DNA of 64,000 nt, taken from positions 25,213 through 89,212 of the forward strand of contig JAIBDN010000002.1 of the NCBI GenBank assembly GCA_024686215.1, in the 5' to 3' direction. The DNA is from Gammaproteobacteria bacterium (lineage in GTDB: Bacteria > Pseudomonadota > Gammaproteobacteria > Pseudomonadales > Halieaceae). The stretch's first letter is position 1, and every line of letters starts with the position of its first letter. Of the stretch, positions 9,243 to 20,170 are shown piece by piece. The notes beneath the pieces were generated by a model. The model ran no database searches. It was not told the DNA's origin and saw only the letters and a program-made list of their open reading frames with translations. Made by a program: the position numbers and the translations under genes.

Positions 9243-12119
9243 ATGCAGACAGAGACCAACCAGGGCAGCACTACCGCCGAAACGGCTACTCCTCACCAGG
9301 ACACCACCGCGGCAAGCTCAGCCATCGCGGCGACAGCGCCGGGCCAATTGCGGGTCATCAAGCGCAACGGCACCGTGGTGCCATTTGAAGGCAGTAAAAT
9401 CTCGGTAGCCATTACCAAAGCCTTCCTCGCGGTAGAGGGCGGTACAGCGGCGGCTTCCAGCCGCATCCACGAGACCGTGGAGAAACTGACCGAACAGGTA
9501 GCCGCCACATTCCTGCGCCGCATGCCTTCCGGTGGCACTATTCATATCGAAGACGTACAGGATCAGGTTGAACTGTCCCTGATGCGCTCCGGCGAGCACA
9601 AGATCGCCCGCGACTACGTTATCTATCGCGAAGAACAAGCGCGCAAGCGTGCCGCCAAACAGTCCCTGTCGCCAGCCACCCAGGCGGCGGCAGGCAACAT
9701 TCAGGTGGTACAGATAGACGGCAGTCGCGCACCCCTGGACCTGGACCGCATACATACCATTGTCAGCGAAGCTTGCACCGACCTCAGTGATGTCAGTGAA
9801 ACCGAGATACTCGATGAAGCCCTGAAAAACCTGTACGACGGCTTAACAGCGCTAGAACTGAGCACCTCGCTGGTGATTACCGCGCGCACCATGATCGAGC
9901 AGGAACCCAATTACTCCTACGTTGCCGCACGCCTGCTGTGCGACAACCTGCGTGCCGAAGCCCTGCACTTTCTGGGCGTCGCGGTCAGCGCCACTCAGCA
10001 CGATATGGCTTCACTGTACGCCAAAGCTCTGCCCGCCTACGTGGCAAAAGGCGTAGAGCTGGAACTGCTGGCACCCAACCTGCAAGGCTATGACCTGGAC
10101 CGCCTGGGCAAAGCACTGCTGCCCGAACGCGACCTGCAATTTACTTACCTGGGCCTGCAAACCCTGTATGACCGCTACTTCATTCACAGCAATGACGTGC
10201 GTATAGAGCTGCCGCAAATATTCTTTATGCGCGTTGCCATGGGTCTTGCTATTGAAGAGGAAGACAAAAACGCTCGCGCCATTGAGTTTTACGAGTTGCT
10301 GTCCTCGTTTGACTACATGAGCTCCACTCCCACCCTGTTCAATGCCGGCACCCTGCGCCCACAATTGTCCTCGTGCTACCTGACCACAGTACCGGATGAC
10401 CTGCACGGTATCTACGGCGCCATACAGGACAACGCCATGTTGTCCAAATTCGCTGGCGGACTGGGTAACGACTGGACTCAGGTGCGCGCACTGGGCGCCT
10501 ACATCAAGGGCACCAACGGAAAATCCCAGGGTGTCGTGCCCTTCCTGAAAGTGGTCAACGATACAGCTGTGGCAGTCAACCAGGGCGGCAAACGCAAGGG
10601 CGCGGTGTGCGCCTACCTGGAAACCTGGCACATGGACATAGAGGAATTTGTCGAGCTGCGTAAAAACACCGGCGACGATCGCCGCCGCACCCACGACATG
10701 AACACCGCCAACTGGATTCCCGACCTGTTTATGAAGCGGGTATTCGACGGCGGTGACTGGACTCTGTTCTCCCCTAACGACGTGCCTGACCTACACGACC
10801 TGTACGGCACCGCTTTCGAGCAGCGCTACCAGCAGTACGAGGAAATGGCGCGCAACGGCGAAGTAAAGCTATTCAAAACCCTCAAGGCCGAGAACCTGTG
10901 GCGCAAGATGCTGGGCATGTTGTTCGAGACCGGCCACCCCTGGATGACCTTCAAGGACCCCTGCAACCTGCGCTCACCGCAGCAACATGTCGGCGTGGTG
11001 CACTCATCCAACCTGTGTACCGAAATCACCCTGAACACCAACAAGGATGAGATCGCGGTATGCAACCTGGGCTCGGTAAACCTGCCTCAACATATCGTAG
11101 ATGGCAGCCTGAACATGGAGAAGCTGCAAAAGACCGTCAACACTGCCGTGCGTATGCTCGATAATGTCATCAACATCAACTACTACTCGGTTCCCCAGGC
11201 AAAAAACTCCAACTTGCTGCACAGGCCAGTCGGCCTGGGCCTGATGGGCTTCCAGGATGCCCTGTACAAGCAACACCTGGCCTACGGATCCGAGCAAGCG
11301 GTTGAATTCGCCGATCGTTCCATGGAGGCAATCAGCTATTTCGCCATCCAGGCCTCCAGTGACCTGGCGGCAGAGCGCGGTGCCTACTCCAGCTACGAGG
11401 GTTCACTGTGGAGCCAGGGAGTATTCCCTATAGACTCCCTGGAATACCTGATTGAGCAACGTGGTGCCGACTACATCGATGTGGATCGCAGCCAGTCTCT
11501 GGATTGGCCGGCCCTGCGTGAAGTGGTCAAGACCCGCGGCATGCGCAACTCCAATGTGATGGCCATTGCGCCCACCGCAACCATCGCCAATATCACCGGG
11601 GTATCGCAGTCCATAGAGCCCACTTACCAGAACCTGTATGTCAAATCCAACCTGTCCGGCGAGTTCACGGTGGTCAACCCCTACCTGGTTAACGACCTGA
11701 AAGAGCGCGGCTTGTGGGACGGCGTGATGGTCAACGATCTCAAATACTATGACGGTAGCGTACAGGCCATTGATCGTATTCCAGCGGACCTTAAAGCCAT
11801 CTATTCGACTGCCTTCGAGGTTGAGCCGCGCTGGCTGGTTACTGCTGCCAGTCGTCGCCAGAAATGGATAGACCAGGCCCAGTCGCTGAACCTGTACATC
11901 AACAACGCCAACGGCAAAAAACTGGACATCACCTACCGCATGGCCTGGTATAGCGGCCTGAAGACCACCTACTACCTGCGTTCTCTGGCAGCAACCGGCA
12001 CCGAAAAATCTACCATCGATACCGGCACCCTGAACGCAGTATCCAATGAGGCGGCTCAGCCGGCACCCGTGCCCGAGGCCTGTTCGCTGGACGACCCGGA
12101 CTGTGAGGCCTGCCAGTAG
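9243..12119 (+). CDS. nrdA: Class Ia ribonucleoside-diphosphate reductase, large subunit (two ATP-cones)
   Basis: Reduces ribonucleoside diphosphates to deoxy forms using a radical passed from NrdB. At 958 residues it is much longer than the E. coli protein (761) because the N-terminus has two ATP-cone regions: one near residues 36-130 ([17 protein letters not shown]) and a second, more divergent, near 158-250. The catalytic core is intact: SSCYL, NLCTEI near residue 590 (thiyl cysteine and catalytic Glu), AVCNLGS, and the radical-relay tyrosine pair in KTTYYLRS. The extreme C-terminus keeps a redox-shuttle cysteine set ([12 protein letters not shown]). Start ATG follows GGAG. Pseudomonas aeruginosa NrdA has the same two-cone plan. 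Confidence 0.97.
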   Translation: MQTETNQGSTTAETATPHQDTTAASSAIAATAPGQLRVIKRNGTVVPFEGSKISVAITKAFLAVEGGTAAASSRIHETVEKLTEQVAATFLRRMPSGGTIHIEDVQDQVELSLMRSGEHKIARDYVIYREEQARKRAAKQSLSPATQAAAGNIQVVQIDGSRAPLDLDRIHTIVSEACTDLSDVSETEILDEALKNLYDGLTALELSTSLVITARTMIEQEPNYSYVAARLLCDNLRAEALHFLGVAVSATQHDMASLYAKALPAYVAKGVELELLAPNLQGYDLDRLGKALLPERDLQFTYLGLQTLYDRYFIHSNDVRIELPQIFFMRVAMGLAIEEEDKNARAIEFYELLSSFDYMSSTPTLFNAGTLRPQLSSCYLTTVPDDLHGIYGAIQDNAMLSKFAGGLGNDWTQVRALGAYIKGTNGKSQGVVPFLKVVNDTAVAVNQGGKRKGAVCAYLETWHMDIEEFVELRKNTGDDRRRTHDMNTANWIPDLFMKRVFDGGDWTLFSPNDVPDLHDLYGTAFEQRYQQYEEMARNGEVKLFKTLKAENLWRKMLGMLFETGHPWMTFKDPCNLRSPQQHVGVVHSSNLCTEITLNTNKDEIAVCNLGSVNLPQHIVDGSLNMEKLQKTVNTAVRMLDNVININYYSVPQAKNSNLLHRPVGLGLMGFQDALYKQHLAYGSEQAVEFADRSMEAISYFAIQASSDLAAERGAYSSYEGSLWSQGVFPIDSLEYLIEQRGADYIDVDRSQSLDWPALREVVKTRGMRNSNVMAIAPTATIANITGVSQSIEPTYQNLYVKSNLSGEFTVVNPYLVNDLKERGLWDGVMVNDLKYYDGSVQAIDRIPADLKAIYSTAFEVEPRWLVTAASRRQKWIDQAQSLNLYINNANGKKLDITYRMAWYSGLKTTYYLRSLAATGTEKSTIDTGTLNAVSNEAAQPAPVPEACSLDDPDCEACQ

Positions 12120-12183
12120 GCGGGCCGCACACATAACAACAATGCTAGACGACCATATAAAGAAGCCAGGGGACAACAACAGT

Positions 12184-13467
12184 ATGATGAACTGGGATGA
12201 TTACCACAAAGAAGAAGCCGCACCCGACAGCGCGTCGGCAGCCGCAGCAGCCTCTGCCATAACGCAGGCCAGTGTTGCGCCTGCCGCGGTAGCACCAGCA
12301 CCAGAGCCCGCCGTGATAGCGCAACCAGCGGCCGCAATCGATCCAATCGCTTCCGCCGAGGCCGATACCACAGGCAACGTCAGCAAGGCCACTGAGGCCG
12401 TTGCGCAGCTCGATGTCGCTCCAGGCCTGGAAGACCTGGAAATGGGTGCTGCGCGTGTATCAGTGGATGAAAAAGCCATGATTAACTGCCGCGCTGACCT
12501 CAATCAGCTGGTGCCCTTCAAGTATGACTGGGCCTGGCAGAAGTACATCGACGGTTGCGCCAATCACTGGATGCCGCAGGAAATCAACATGACTGCGGAC
12601 GTCGCCACCTGGAAAAATCCGGAGGGCCTGTCCGACGACGAACGCCGTATTGTGATGCGTAACCTGGGCTACTTCTCTACCGCAGACTCACTGGTTGCGA
12701 ACAACCTGGTACTGGCGATCTACCGCCTGATCACCAACCCCGAGTGCCGCCAGTACTTGCTGCGCCAGGCCTTTGAAGAGGCCATCCACACCCATGCCTA
12801 CCAGTACTGCATCGAATCTCTGGGCATGGACGAGGGCGAGGTGTTCAATATGTATCGCGAGGTACCCTCGGTCGCCAAGAAAGCCGCCTGGAGCATCAGC
12901 CGTACCCACGAGTTGAGTGACCCCACGTTCACTACAGGCACCATGGAGACAGACCAGATCCTGCTGCGCAACCTGATCGGATTCTACGCAGTCACCGAGG
13001 GCATTTTCTTCTACTGCGGTTTTACCCAGATCCTGTCAATGGGCCGGCGCAACAAGATGACCGGTGTAGCGGAGCAGTTTCAGTACATCCTGCGCGACGA
13101 GTCCATGCACCTGAACTTCGGCATCGATGTCATCAACCAGATCAAGCTGGAAAACCCGCATCTGTGGACGCCGGAATTCCAGGAGGAGTCTATCCAGATG
13201 ATTCTGGAAGGCACCCAGCTGGAAATAGAGTACGCACGCGATACCATGCCGCGCGGTGTACTGGGCATGAATGCGGCGATGATGGAAGAGTACCTGCACT
13301 TCATCGCCAACCGGCGCCTGTCACAACTGGGACTGCCGGAACAATTTCCGGGCGCACAGAATCCGTTCCCATGGATGTCCGAAATTATGGACCTGCGCAA
13401 GGAGAAGAACTTCTTCGAAACGCGGGTCATTGAATACCAGACAGGTGGCGCCCTGACCTGGGATTAA
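12184..13467 (+). CDS. nrdB: Class Ia ribonucleotide reductase, small (radical) subunit
   Basis: Houses the di-iron/tyrosyl radical cofactor used by NrdA. The ligand set is visible: Asp in [10 protein letters not shown], Glu and His in EEAIHTHAY with the radical Tyr as last residue of that motif, Glu in VTEGIFFY, and Glu/His in RDESMHLNF. The start was placed at the ATG at 12184 (AGGGG upstream; another ATG follows directly), giving 427 residues. The first 90 or so residues are Ala/Pro-rich and low complexity before the conserved core begins, an extension absent from the 376-residue E. coli protein. About 64 bases separate it from nrdA. A YfaE-type ferredoxin gene does not follow. Confidence 0.95.
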   Translation: MMNWDDYHKEEAAPDSASAAAAASAITQASVAPAAVAPAPEPAVIAQPAAAIDPIASAEADTTGNVSKATEAVAQLDVAPGLEDLEMGAARVSVDEKAMINCRADLNQLVPFKYDWAWQKYIDGCANHWMPQEINMTADVATWKNPEGLSDDERRIVMRNLGYFSTADSLVANNLVLAIYRLITNPECRQYLLRQAFEEAIHTHAYQYCIESLGMDEGEVFNMYREVPSVAKKAAWSISRTHELSDPTFTTGTMETDQILLRNLIGFYAVTEGIFFYCGFTQILSMGRRNKMTGVAEQFQYILRDESMHLNFGIDVINQIKLENPHLWTPEFQEESIQMILEGTQLEIEYARDTMPRGVLGMNAAMMEEYLHFIANRRLSQLGLPEQFPGAQNPFPWMSEIMDLRKEKNFFETRVIEYQTGGALTWD

Positions 13468-13550
13468 GAAGACCTCTGGCCACCCTTGCTTTCTGGGGGT
13501 GGCTGGCCGGCACCAATGAATGTGTTGAGACATAGCCCAAGGAATCTCAC

Positions 13551-13745
13551 ATGGATAATAGCGACAAGAACCCCAACGAAACGGAAACCATATTGATGGC
13601 ACTGGACCAGATCAGCCAGACTATCGATGTGATGACCAGTGTTGTGGGACGACTGCGTAACTACCTGCAACAGCAGGAAGCCGCCGCGGCCGATCAACAG
13701 AAAGAACTGCAGGCGGAAATGCAGTCAGACCGGATTCTGCATTAA
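13551..13745 (+). CDS. Small hypothetical coiled-coil protein downstream of nrdB
   Basis: A 64-residue frame with an AAGGA ribosome binding site seven to eight bases before the ATG. The composition is acidic and Gln/Ala-rich with heptad-like hydrophobics (ILMALDQI, VMTSVVGRL, LRNYLQQQ), which suggests a helical hairpin or coiled coil; there is no signal peptide or cysteine. I do not recognise a family. A GCCACCC/GGGTGGC hairpin at 13479-13503 lies between nrdB and this gene and could reduce read-through. It is probably co-transcribed with nrdAB, but a link to ribonucleotide reduction is only positional. Confidence 0.6.
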   Translation: MDNSDKNPNETETILMALDQISQTIDVMTSVVGRLRNYLQQQEAAAADQQKELQAEMQSDRILH

Positions 13746-13773
13746 GCACCCGCGCTTGTAGCAGAAGCATAAC

Positions 13774-13804
13774 GCCACGCTCGGGCTGTCAGCCCGGGCG
13801 TGGC
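13774..13804 (+). terminator. Strong hairpin after the nrdAB unit (possible terminator)
   Basis: GCCACGC-TCGGGCT / AGCCCG-GGCGTGGC form a long, nearly perfect stem (arms 13774-13787 and 13791-13804) with a three-base loop. No T-run follows, so it is either a Rho-assisted 3' end or a stabilising structure. The rest of the 326-bp gap up to fadB holds only the promoter below. Confidence 0.45.
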
Positions 13805-13971
13805 ACCGCTACCGCCAAAGATTATCCCTCCCGATACGGCAGCATTAAACCCCCAGGCAAACCCGACACACGCACCCCGGCACTACCTGCTATCATCCAA
13901 ACTAGCCCACGGCACTTGGCGCGGCGGCAGCAGCCGAGATACGCCTCGATGTAATCACTGCAAACTTATGA

Positions 13972-14000
13972 TTTTCAGATGAGGAATACCGCTGTACAAT
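13972..14000 (+). promoter_or_regulatory. Candidate sigma-70 promoter for fadBA
   Basis: TTTTCA (13972-13977, 4/6) and TACAAT (13995-14000, 5/6) are separated by 17 bases, placing the transcript start about 65 bases before the fadB ATG. I could not recognise a FadR- or PsrA-type operator with confidence. Confidence 0.4.
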
Positions 14001-14071
14001 GACCGCCCCGTGGGGCTCACGACCACGTGATGCGCAGCACCGTCTCCATAAAACTGCAACAGGATATCGAT

Positions 14072-16219
14072 ATGATCTACAACAGTGATCAACTCACGGT
14101 ACAACGCCTGGAAGGCGATATCGCCGAGCTTAACTTCGACCTTCAGGGCGAATCCGTTAACAAATTCGACAACGCTACCGTGACCAGCCTCGCGGCAGCA
14201 CTGGACGCACTTGAAGCCGAGAGTGGCATCAGGGGCTTACTGGTTACCAGCAGCAAGCCGGTATTTATAGTCGGCGCGGATATCACAGAATTCACCAGCC
14301 TGTTCGGCGCTGACAAGGAAGAGATCAAACCCTTCACCGGCGCCAACAACAAGAACCTCAATCGCATCGCCAGCCTGCCCTACCCCAGCGCGGTAGCCAT
14401 CAACGGTTTCGCCATGGGCGGTGGCCTGGAGTGCTGCCTGGCCTGTGACTTCCGGGTAATGAGTAGCGTCGCCAAAATAGGCCTGCCGGAAACCAAACTG
14501 GGTATTCTCCCTGGCTGGGGCGGCACCGTACGTCTGCCGCGCATCATCGGTGTGGATGAGGCGGTCATGTGGATGGCCACCGGCGCGGACAAACGACCTG
14601 ATGACGCGCTCAAGGCCGGCGCAGTGGATGCCGTCGCCGGGCCCGAGCAATTGCGCGAGGTCACCCTGGCTACTTTGCACAACGCCATCGATGGCGGTCT
14701 GGACTATGCAGATCGTCGCGCGCGCAAACACGGCCCCCTGCCTCTGAATGACACCGAAGCGATGATGTCCTTCTTCACTATCAAGTCCATGGTGGCGCAG
14801 CAGGCAGGCAAAAACTACCCCGCTCCGGTCAAGGTAGTGGATGTGATCGAGGCGGCGCGCAAAATGAGCCTGGAAGACGCTCTGGATGTGGAAGCCGAAG
14901 CCTTCGCCGAACTTGCCACTACCCCGGTCGCGGCCGCCCTGGTCGGCGTATTCCTGAATGACCAGCTACTGGGCAAGAAAGCCAAGGGCTGGGAAAAGCA
15001 GGCTGACAAGAAAATCGAGCACGCCGCCGTGCTGGGCGCCGGCATCATGGGTGGCGGTATCGCCTACCAGAGCGCCCTGAAAGGCACCCCTATAAAGATG
15101 AAGGACATCAACCAGGATGGCCTGGACCTGGGCCTGAGCGAAGCCAACAAGCTGCTGGCCAAGCGCGTCTCACGCGGCCGCATGACCCCTGACAAGATGG
15201 GCGACATCCTCAACAGCATTGACCCCACCCTGACCTACAATGGCTTCGAGGACGTGGACATTGTGGTAGAGGCCGTCGTGGAGAACGAGAAAGTCAAAGG
15301 CATGGTACTGGCTGAGGCGGAAAAGCATATCAACAAGGCTGCTGTACTGGCCTCCAATACTTCCACTATCTCGATTACCCGCCTGGCCGAACACCTGGAG
15401 CGCCCGGAGAACTTCTGCGGCATGCACTTCTTTAACCCGGTACACGCCATGCCACTGGTAGAGGTGATTCGCGGTGAGAAGACCTCCGACAATGCAATTG
15501 CACGGACCGTGGCCTACGCCAATAAAATGGGCAAGAAAGCAGTAGTGGTCAACGACTGCCCCGGGTTCCTGGTTAACCGGGTTCTGTTTCCCTACTTCGG
15601 CGGCTTCAACATGCTGCTGCGTGACGGCGCCGACTTCCAGGCGCTGGACAAGGTGATGGAACGCTGGGGCTGGCCCATGGGCCCTGCCTACCTGATGGAT
15701 GTGGTTGGCATCGACACCGGTGTGCACGCCGCCCAGGTAATGGCCGAGGGCTTTCCAGACCGTATGCAACCGGACTTTAAAAGCGCCACCGAGGTGCTGT
15801 TCGAGAACGACCGCTACGGCCAGAAGAACGGCAAGGGCATGTACGAATACGTAACCGACAAGCGCGGTAAGCCGAAGAAAATCGTCAACGATGAGGTCTA
15901 CGACCTCATTGCCCCGGTCTGCGCGGAGCGCACCGAGTTCGAGCGCGAGGATATCATCGCCCGTATGATGCTGCCCATGGCCATTGAAATGGCCCGCTGT
16001 GTGGAAGAGGGTATTGTCGGCACCCCCGCCGAAGCGGACCTGGCTCTGCTTTACGGCGTCGGCTTCCCGCCTTTCCGCGGCGGTATCTTCCGCTGGATGG
16101 ACACCGTGGGCATGGCGCACATCGCCGAGGCCTCGGAAAAATTTGCCCACCTGGGCAAAGCTTACGAGCTGACCGCTGGTATGCAAGACATGCTTGCCAA
16201 CGGCAAGACCTACTACTGA
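14072..16219 (+). CDS. fadB: Fatty acid oxidation complex alpha subunit FadB
   Basis: Multifunctional beta-oxidation enzyme: enoyl-CoA hydratase/isomerase in the N-terminal crotonase domain (about residues 1-190), then L-3-hydroxyacyl-CoA dehydrogenase with the NAD-binding GAGIMGGG loop near residue 321 and the catalytic His in HFFNPVHAMP near 451. Length of 715 residues equals pseudomonad FadB. The ATG at 14072 has AGGA about seven bases upstream; the in-frame ATG at 14027 has no such site. fadA follows 28 bases later, as in the standard fadBA operon for the alpha2-beta2 complex. Confidence 0.97.
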   Translation: MIYNSDQLTVQRLEGDIAELNFDLQGESVNKFDNATVTSLAAALDALEAESGIRGLLVTSSKPVFIVGADITEFTSLFGADKEEIKPFTGANNKNLNRIASLPYPSAVAINGFAMGGGLECCLACDFRVMSSVAKIGLPETKLGILPGWGGTVRLPRIIGVDEAVMWMATGADKRPDDALKAGAVDAVAGPEQLREVTLATLHNAIDGGLDYADRRARKHGPLPLNDTEAMMSFFTIKSMVAQQAGKNYPAPVKVVDVIEAARKMSLEDALDVEAEAFAELATTPVAAALVGVFLNDQLLGKKAKGWEKQADKKIEHAAVLGAGIMGGGIAYQSALKGTPIKMKDINQDGLDLGLSEANKLLAKRVSRGRMTPDKMGDILNSIDPTLTYNGFEDVDIVVEAVVENEKVKGMVLAEAEKHINKAAVLASNTSTISITRLAEHLERPENFCGMHFFNPVHAMPLVEVIRGEKTSDNAIARTVAYANKMGKKAVVVNDCPGFLVNRVLFPYFGGFNMLLRDGADFQALDKVMERWGWPMGPAYLMDVVGIDTGVHAAQVMAEGFPDRMQPDFKSATEVLFENDRYGQKNGKGMYEYVTDKRGKPKKIVNDEVYDLIAPVCAERTEFEREDIIARMMLPMAIEMARCVEEGIVGTPAEADLALLYGVGFPPFRGGIFRWMDTVGMAHIAEASEKFAHLGKAYELTAGMQDMLANGKTYY

Positions 16220-16235
16220 GTTCAGGGCTAATTAA

Positions 16236-17429
<1,194 letters not shown>

Positions 17430-17442
17430 CGCGCCCGTTACA

Positions 17443-17471
17443 CCATAGCGGTGCTCAAAGTGCCGCTATGG
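17443..17471. terminator. Hairpin between convergent fadA and yqcC-like genes
   Basis: Perfect nine-base stem CCATAGCGG / CCGCTATGG (17443-17451, 17463-17471) with an 11-base loop, overlapping the last codons of the minus-strand gene. Stem symmetry suits termination in both directions; no clear T-run is seen on either side. Confidence 0.55.
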
Positions 17472-17786
17472 CTGTTGTGACAACAGCTCGTCTATGCGCG
17501 ACAGGGCAGCTGCCAGGTCGTTGACCGCCAGCCCCGAACCACGAAAAAACTCCTCTGCCATCGGTGCAATGCCGCACCGACCGGGGAGCGCTTGCTCATC
17601 TTCCAGCATGCGGTACACGGTAGGCAAGAATACAAACTGTAACCACTGGGGTAATGTCAGGGTGTCCACACAGAACGGTTCCTGGGACGCCAGTGCCTCG
17701 GTGGAAGGCGGGATTTTGTCCCATTGACCGAGTTGCCGCAATTGGGCCTCAATATCGATCATGACTTCTGCGATTTCAGTACGCAT
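17466..17786 (-). CDS. YqcC family (DUF446) protein
   Basis: A 106-residue protein with the family pattern: an N-terminal helix (RTEIAEVMIDIEAQL), then PPSTEALASQEPFCVDTL, LPQWLQFVFLP and a C-terminal helical region. DUF446 proteins are small helical bundles of unknown function. The ATG at 17786 was chosen because family members begin just before this helix and an AGGA lies upstream. A longer frame to 17963 would run into the tRNA and its promoter. No operon partner is evident. Confidence 0.85.
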   Translation of the reverse strand: MRTEIAEVMIDIEAQLRQLGQWDKIPPSTEALASQEPFCVDTLTLPQWLQFVFLPTVYRMLEDEQALPGRCGIAPMAEEFFRGSGLAVNDLAAALSRIDELLSQQP

Positions 17787-17867
17787 AGGCTGCGCGTTCC
17801 TGCACGGGTTTTGTTGGCGGACAGGGATAATATCACCTGTCTGCAATATAGTAGAAACACAGCGCTT

Positions 17868-17896
17868 TTGACCCACTGCATACAACTGGTTACTCT
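17868..17896 (+). promoter_or_regulatory. Candidate promoter for tRNA-Gly
   Basis: TTGACC (17868-17873, 5/6) and TACTCT (17891-17896, 3/6) with 17-base spacing, followed by a G/C-rich discriminator (GCCCCC) typical of stringently controlled stable-RNA promoters. The tRNA begins about 30 bases later. Confidence 0.45.
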
Positions 17897-17926
17897 GTGC
17901 CCCCTGCGCTGGCGCAAAGCAGCTCA

Positions 17927-18000
17927 GCGGGTGTAGTTCAATGGCAGAACGGCAGCTTCCCAAGCTGCATATGCGGGTTCGATTCCCGTCACCCGCTCCA
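17927..18000 (+). tRNA. tRNA-Gly, anticodon CCC
   Basis: A 74-base cloverleaf. Acceptor arms GCGGGTG and CACCCGC pair fully; D-arm contains AGTTCAATGG; anticodon stem GCAGC/GCTGC encloses TTCCCAA, giving anticodon CCC (reads GGG); T-arm has GGTTCGATTCC; the 3' TCCA is encoded. It stands alone between the yqcC-like gene and dinG. Confidence 0.96.
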
Positions 18001-18043
18001 ACCTACCGGCAAGCCCCACCCGTTAGCAGCAATACCGCGCCAA

Positions 18044-20170
18044 CTATCCCAGCTGTCGTTTAAATGGCGGTAACGAATCCAGAATTGCGCTGCCGTAACG
18101 GCGCGTGAGTATGCGCCTGTCCATCAAGGTCACGCGACCCGTGTCTTCCTCTGTGCGCAACAGCCGCCCACTGGCCTGCACCAGGCGCAGGGCGGCATCG
18201 GGTACACTGATCTCCATAAAGGCGTTACGCCCCTGGGCCTCTACCCATTCTGCCAGCGCCGCCTCCAGGGGACTGTTGGGAACCGCAAAGGGTATCTTCG
18301 CAATCACCACATGGCGGCAATAATCACCGGGAAGATCCACGCCCTCGGCAAAACTGGCCAGGCCGAAAATCACGCTGCCGCGACCGCTATCGATACACTC
18401 CCGATGGCGACGCATAATTTCCTGCTTGCTGTAATCCCCCTGCATCAGGATGCGCTCGCCAAAGTCGCCACTGAGCCCCTGATACACTTCCAGCATCTGG
18501 CGCCGCGAGGAGAACAACACCAGGCTACCCTCCTGCGGATCCAACAGCTGCGGCAACATCGCAATAAGGGCATCGGTATGTGCCTGAGCATCCCCCGGAT
18601 CACTGTCCATAGCCGGCACACAGAAGGTCGCGTTGGCATAATTAAAAGGGCTGGCGACCACCTTATAAGTCGCATCACGCGGCGCACCCGAGTGCAGCAT
18701 AAAGCGCTCAAACGAGTTCAGTGCCGTGATAGTAGCCGAGGTAACCACCACGCCAGCGGCACGCGACCACAGGCAATCCTGGAGAATATCCGCGGCCAAC
18801 ACCGGGCTACAGCGCAATTCAAAGCCAAACTGGCTGCCGCTGTTAAGCAGGGTGATCCAGCGCGCTTTGGGGGGCGTCTCGCCCTCACCGGTGACCGCGT
18901 ATTCCCGCCACAACGCCAATGCGCCCTCGGCACGCCCCAACATACCGCCAATATTGATATGCCAGGTTTCAATATCCGCCTTGTCCAGGCCTGCGAAATC
19001 ATCTTCCAGGGCCTCCTCCAGGTGAACCTCCATGCGTGACAAACCACTCACCAACTTGTCAAACTGAGCGCTAATCGTAGTCGCCACGGGAATCAGGGCA
19101 GCCGGCACCTGTCCGTGCTCAAGGCGCAATTGCTGGTCATCGCGACTGGCGTCGACATCCGCGTCCTCAAACAGTGTCGCCACAAGTTGCTCTGCGACCT
19201 GCAGACTGTCTGCCGCCTCGCTCATGGTAAGCGGCAATGACTGCAGTGGCCGCTGCAACTGCTCCAGCACACCCAGCGCGGGCGCCGCCTGCTGCAGCAG
19301 CTTTTCGCTGTCTCGCAACCACTGCAGTGTGGTGTGCAGACGGCAAAAGCTGGCGAAATGCGACAGCGCCTTATCGGGCAGATGATGCCCCTCGTCAAAC
19401 ACGTAAATACTGTCTTCCGGAGGCGACAGTATGGCCCCGCCGCCCAGCGCCAGATCAGCCAGAGTCAAATCATGGTTGGTGACAATAATATCGGCACTTT
19501 GCAGTTCCTCCCGCGCACGGTAGAAACTGCATTGGCTGATATTCGGGCAGCGGCGGCCACTACACTGACTGTGATCAGTGGTCGCGCCGTACCATACATC
19601 CTCAGCGATATTGTCCGGCCAGTTGTCGCGATCTCCATCCCACTGGCCACGACCCAGGGCATCCAGCATGGCGGTATATACCGGCAGCGCCTCCGCTTGT
19701 AGTGGCGCGGCCACCTCGTCGGGATACAGCGGCAGCAGGTCCGATTCGCCCTGCCCCTGGCCCATCAGCCTGTCCAGTTTAGACAAGCAGACATAGCGCC
19801 GCCGGCCCTTGGCCAGGGCAAAGCTGAAATCCAGGCCGCTGCTGTCGCGAATATCCGGGAGGTCCTTGTTGACGAACTGCTCTTGCAGGGCAATCGTTGC
19901 TGTCGCCACTACCAGGCGCTTATTCAGGGCCTGGGCCATAGGAATGGCAGCCACGGCATATGCGATGGTTTTACCGGTACCTGTACCCGCCTCGATTACG
20001 CAAACCGCTGGCGAGCCACTGCCCAGCCCTTCCACAGGCGGGATCCGGGACAGGGTATTGGCGATTTCAGCAATCATCTGCCGCTGCCCCCAACGCGGTT
20101 TCAGGGACTTATGCTCGATAATAGCTGTATAAGCCTCGCGGATGCGGGCCTTGAGTTCGTCGGTCAGCAA
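18044..20170 (-). CDS. dinG: ATP-dependent DNA helicase DinG
   Basis: XPD-like 5'-3' superfamily 2 helicase that unwinds D-loops and R-loops. The 708 residues show Walker A (AGTGTGKT, residues 61-68), a cysteine cluster suited to the [4Fe-4S] cluster (one near residue 128 and CSGRRCPNISQC near 195-206), the DEGH Walker B box, and C-terminal motifs including QASGRLLR. It begins with TTG at 20170, overlapping the upstream acyltransferase by seven bases; alignment with E. coli DinG supports that start. No strong ribosome binding site is seen, so coupling to the upstream gene is likely. Confidence 0.95.
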   Translation of the reverse strand: MLTDELKARIREAYTAIIEHKSLKPRWGQRQMIAEIANTLSRIPPVEGLGSGSPAVCVIEAGTGTGKTIAYAVAAIPMAQALNKRLVVATATIALQEQFVNKDLPDIRDSSGLDFSFALAKGRRRYVCLSKLDRLMGQGQGESDLLPLYPDEVAAPLQAEALPVYTAMLDALGRGQWDGDRDNWPDNIAEDVWYGATTDHSQCSGRRCPNISQCSFYRAREELQSADIIVTNHDLTLADLALGGGAILSPPEDSIYVFDEGHHLPDKALSHFASFCRLHTTLQWLRDSEKLLQQAAPALGVLEQLQRPLQSLPLTMSEAADSLQVAEQLVATLFEDADVDASRDDQQLRLEHGQVPAALIPVATTISAQFDKLVSGLSRMEVHLEEALEDDFAGLDKADIETWHINIGGMLGRAEGALALWREYAVTGEGETPPKARWITLLNSGSQFGFELRCSPVLAADILQDCLWSRAAGVVVTSATITALNSFERFMLHSGAPRDATYKVVASPFNYANATFCVPAMDSDPGDAQAHTDALIAMLPQLLDPQEGSLVLFSSRRQMLEVYQGLSGDFGERILMQGDYSKQEIMRRHRECIDSGRGSVIFGLASFAEGVDLPGDYCRHVVIAKIPFAVPNSPLEAALAEWVEAQGRNAFMEISVPDAALRLVQASGRLLRTEEDTGRVTLMDRRILTRRYGSAILDSLPPFKRQLG

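Noticed and set aside
13800..13982. Short open frame before fadB
   Set aside because: Starts inside the hairpin after the nrdAB unit and has proline-rich random-looking sequence.
15170..16186. Long open frame on the minus strand (338 residues)
   Set aside because: Antisense to fadB, with composition typical of the reverse complement of a GC-rich gene.
17787..17963. Upstream extension of the YqcC-like gene
   Set aside because: Runs into the tRNA-Gly gene and its promoter region and is not part of the family alignment.
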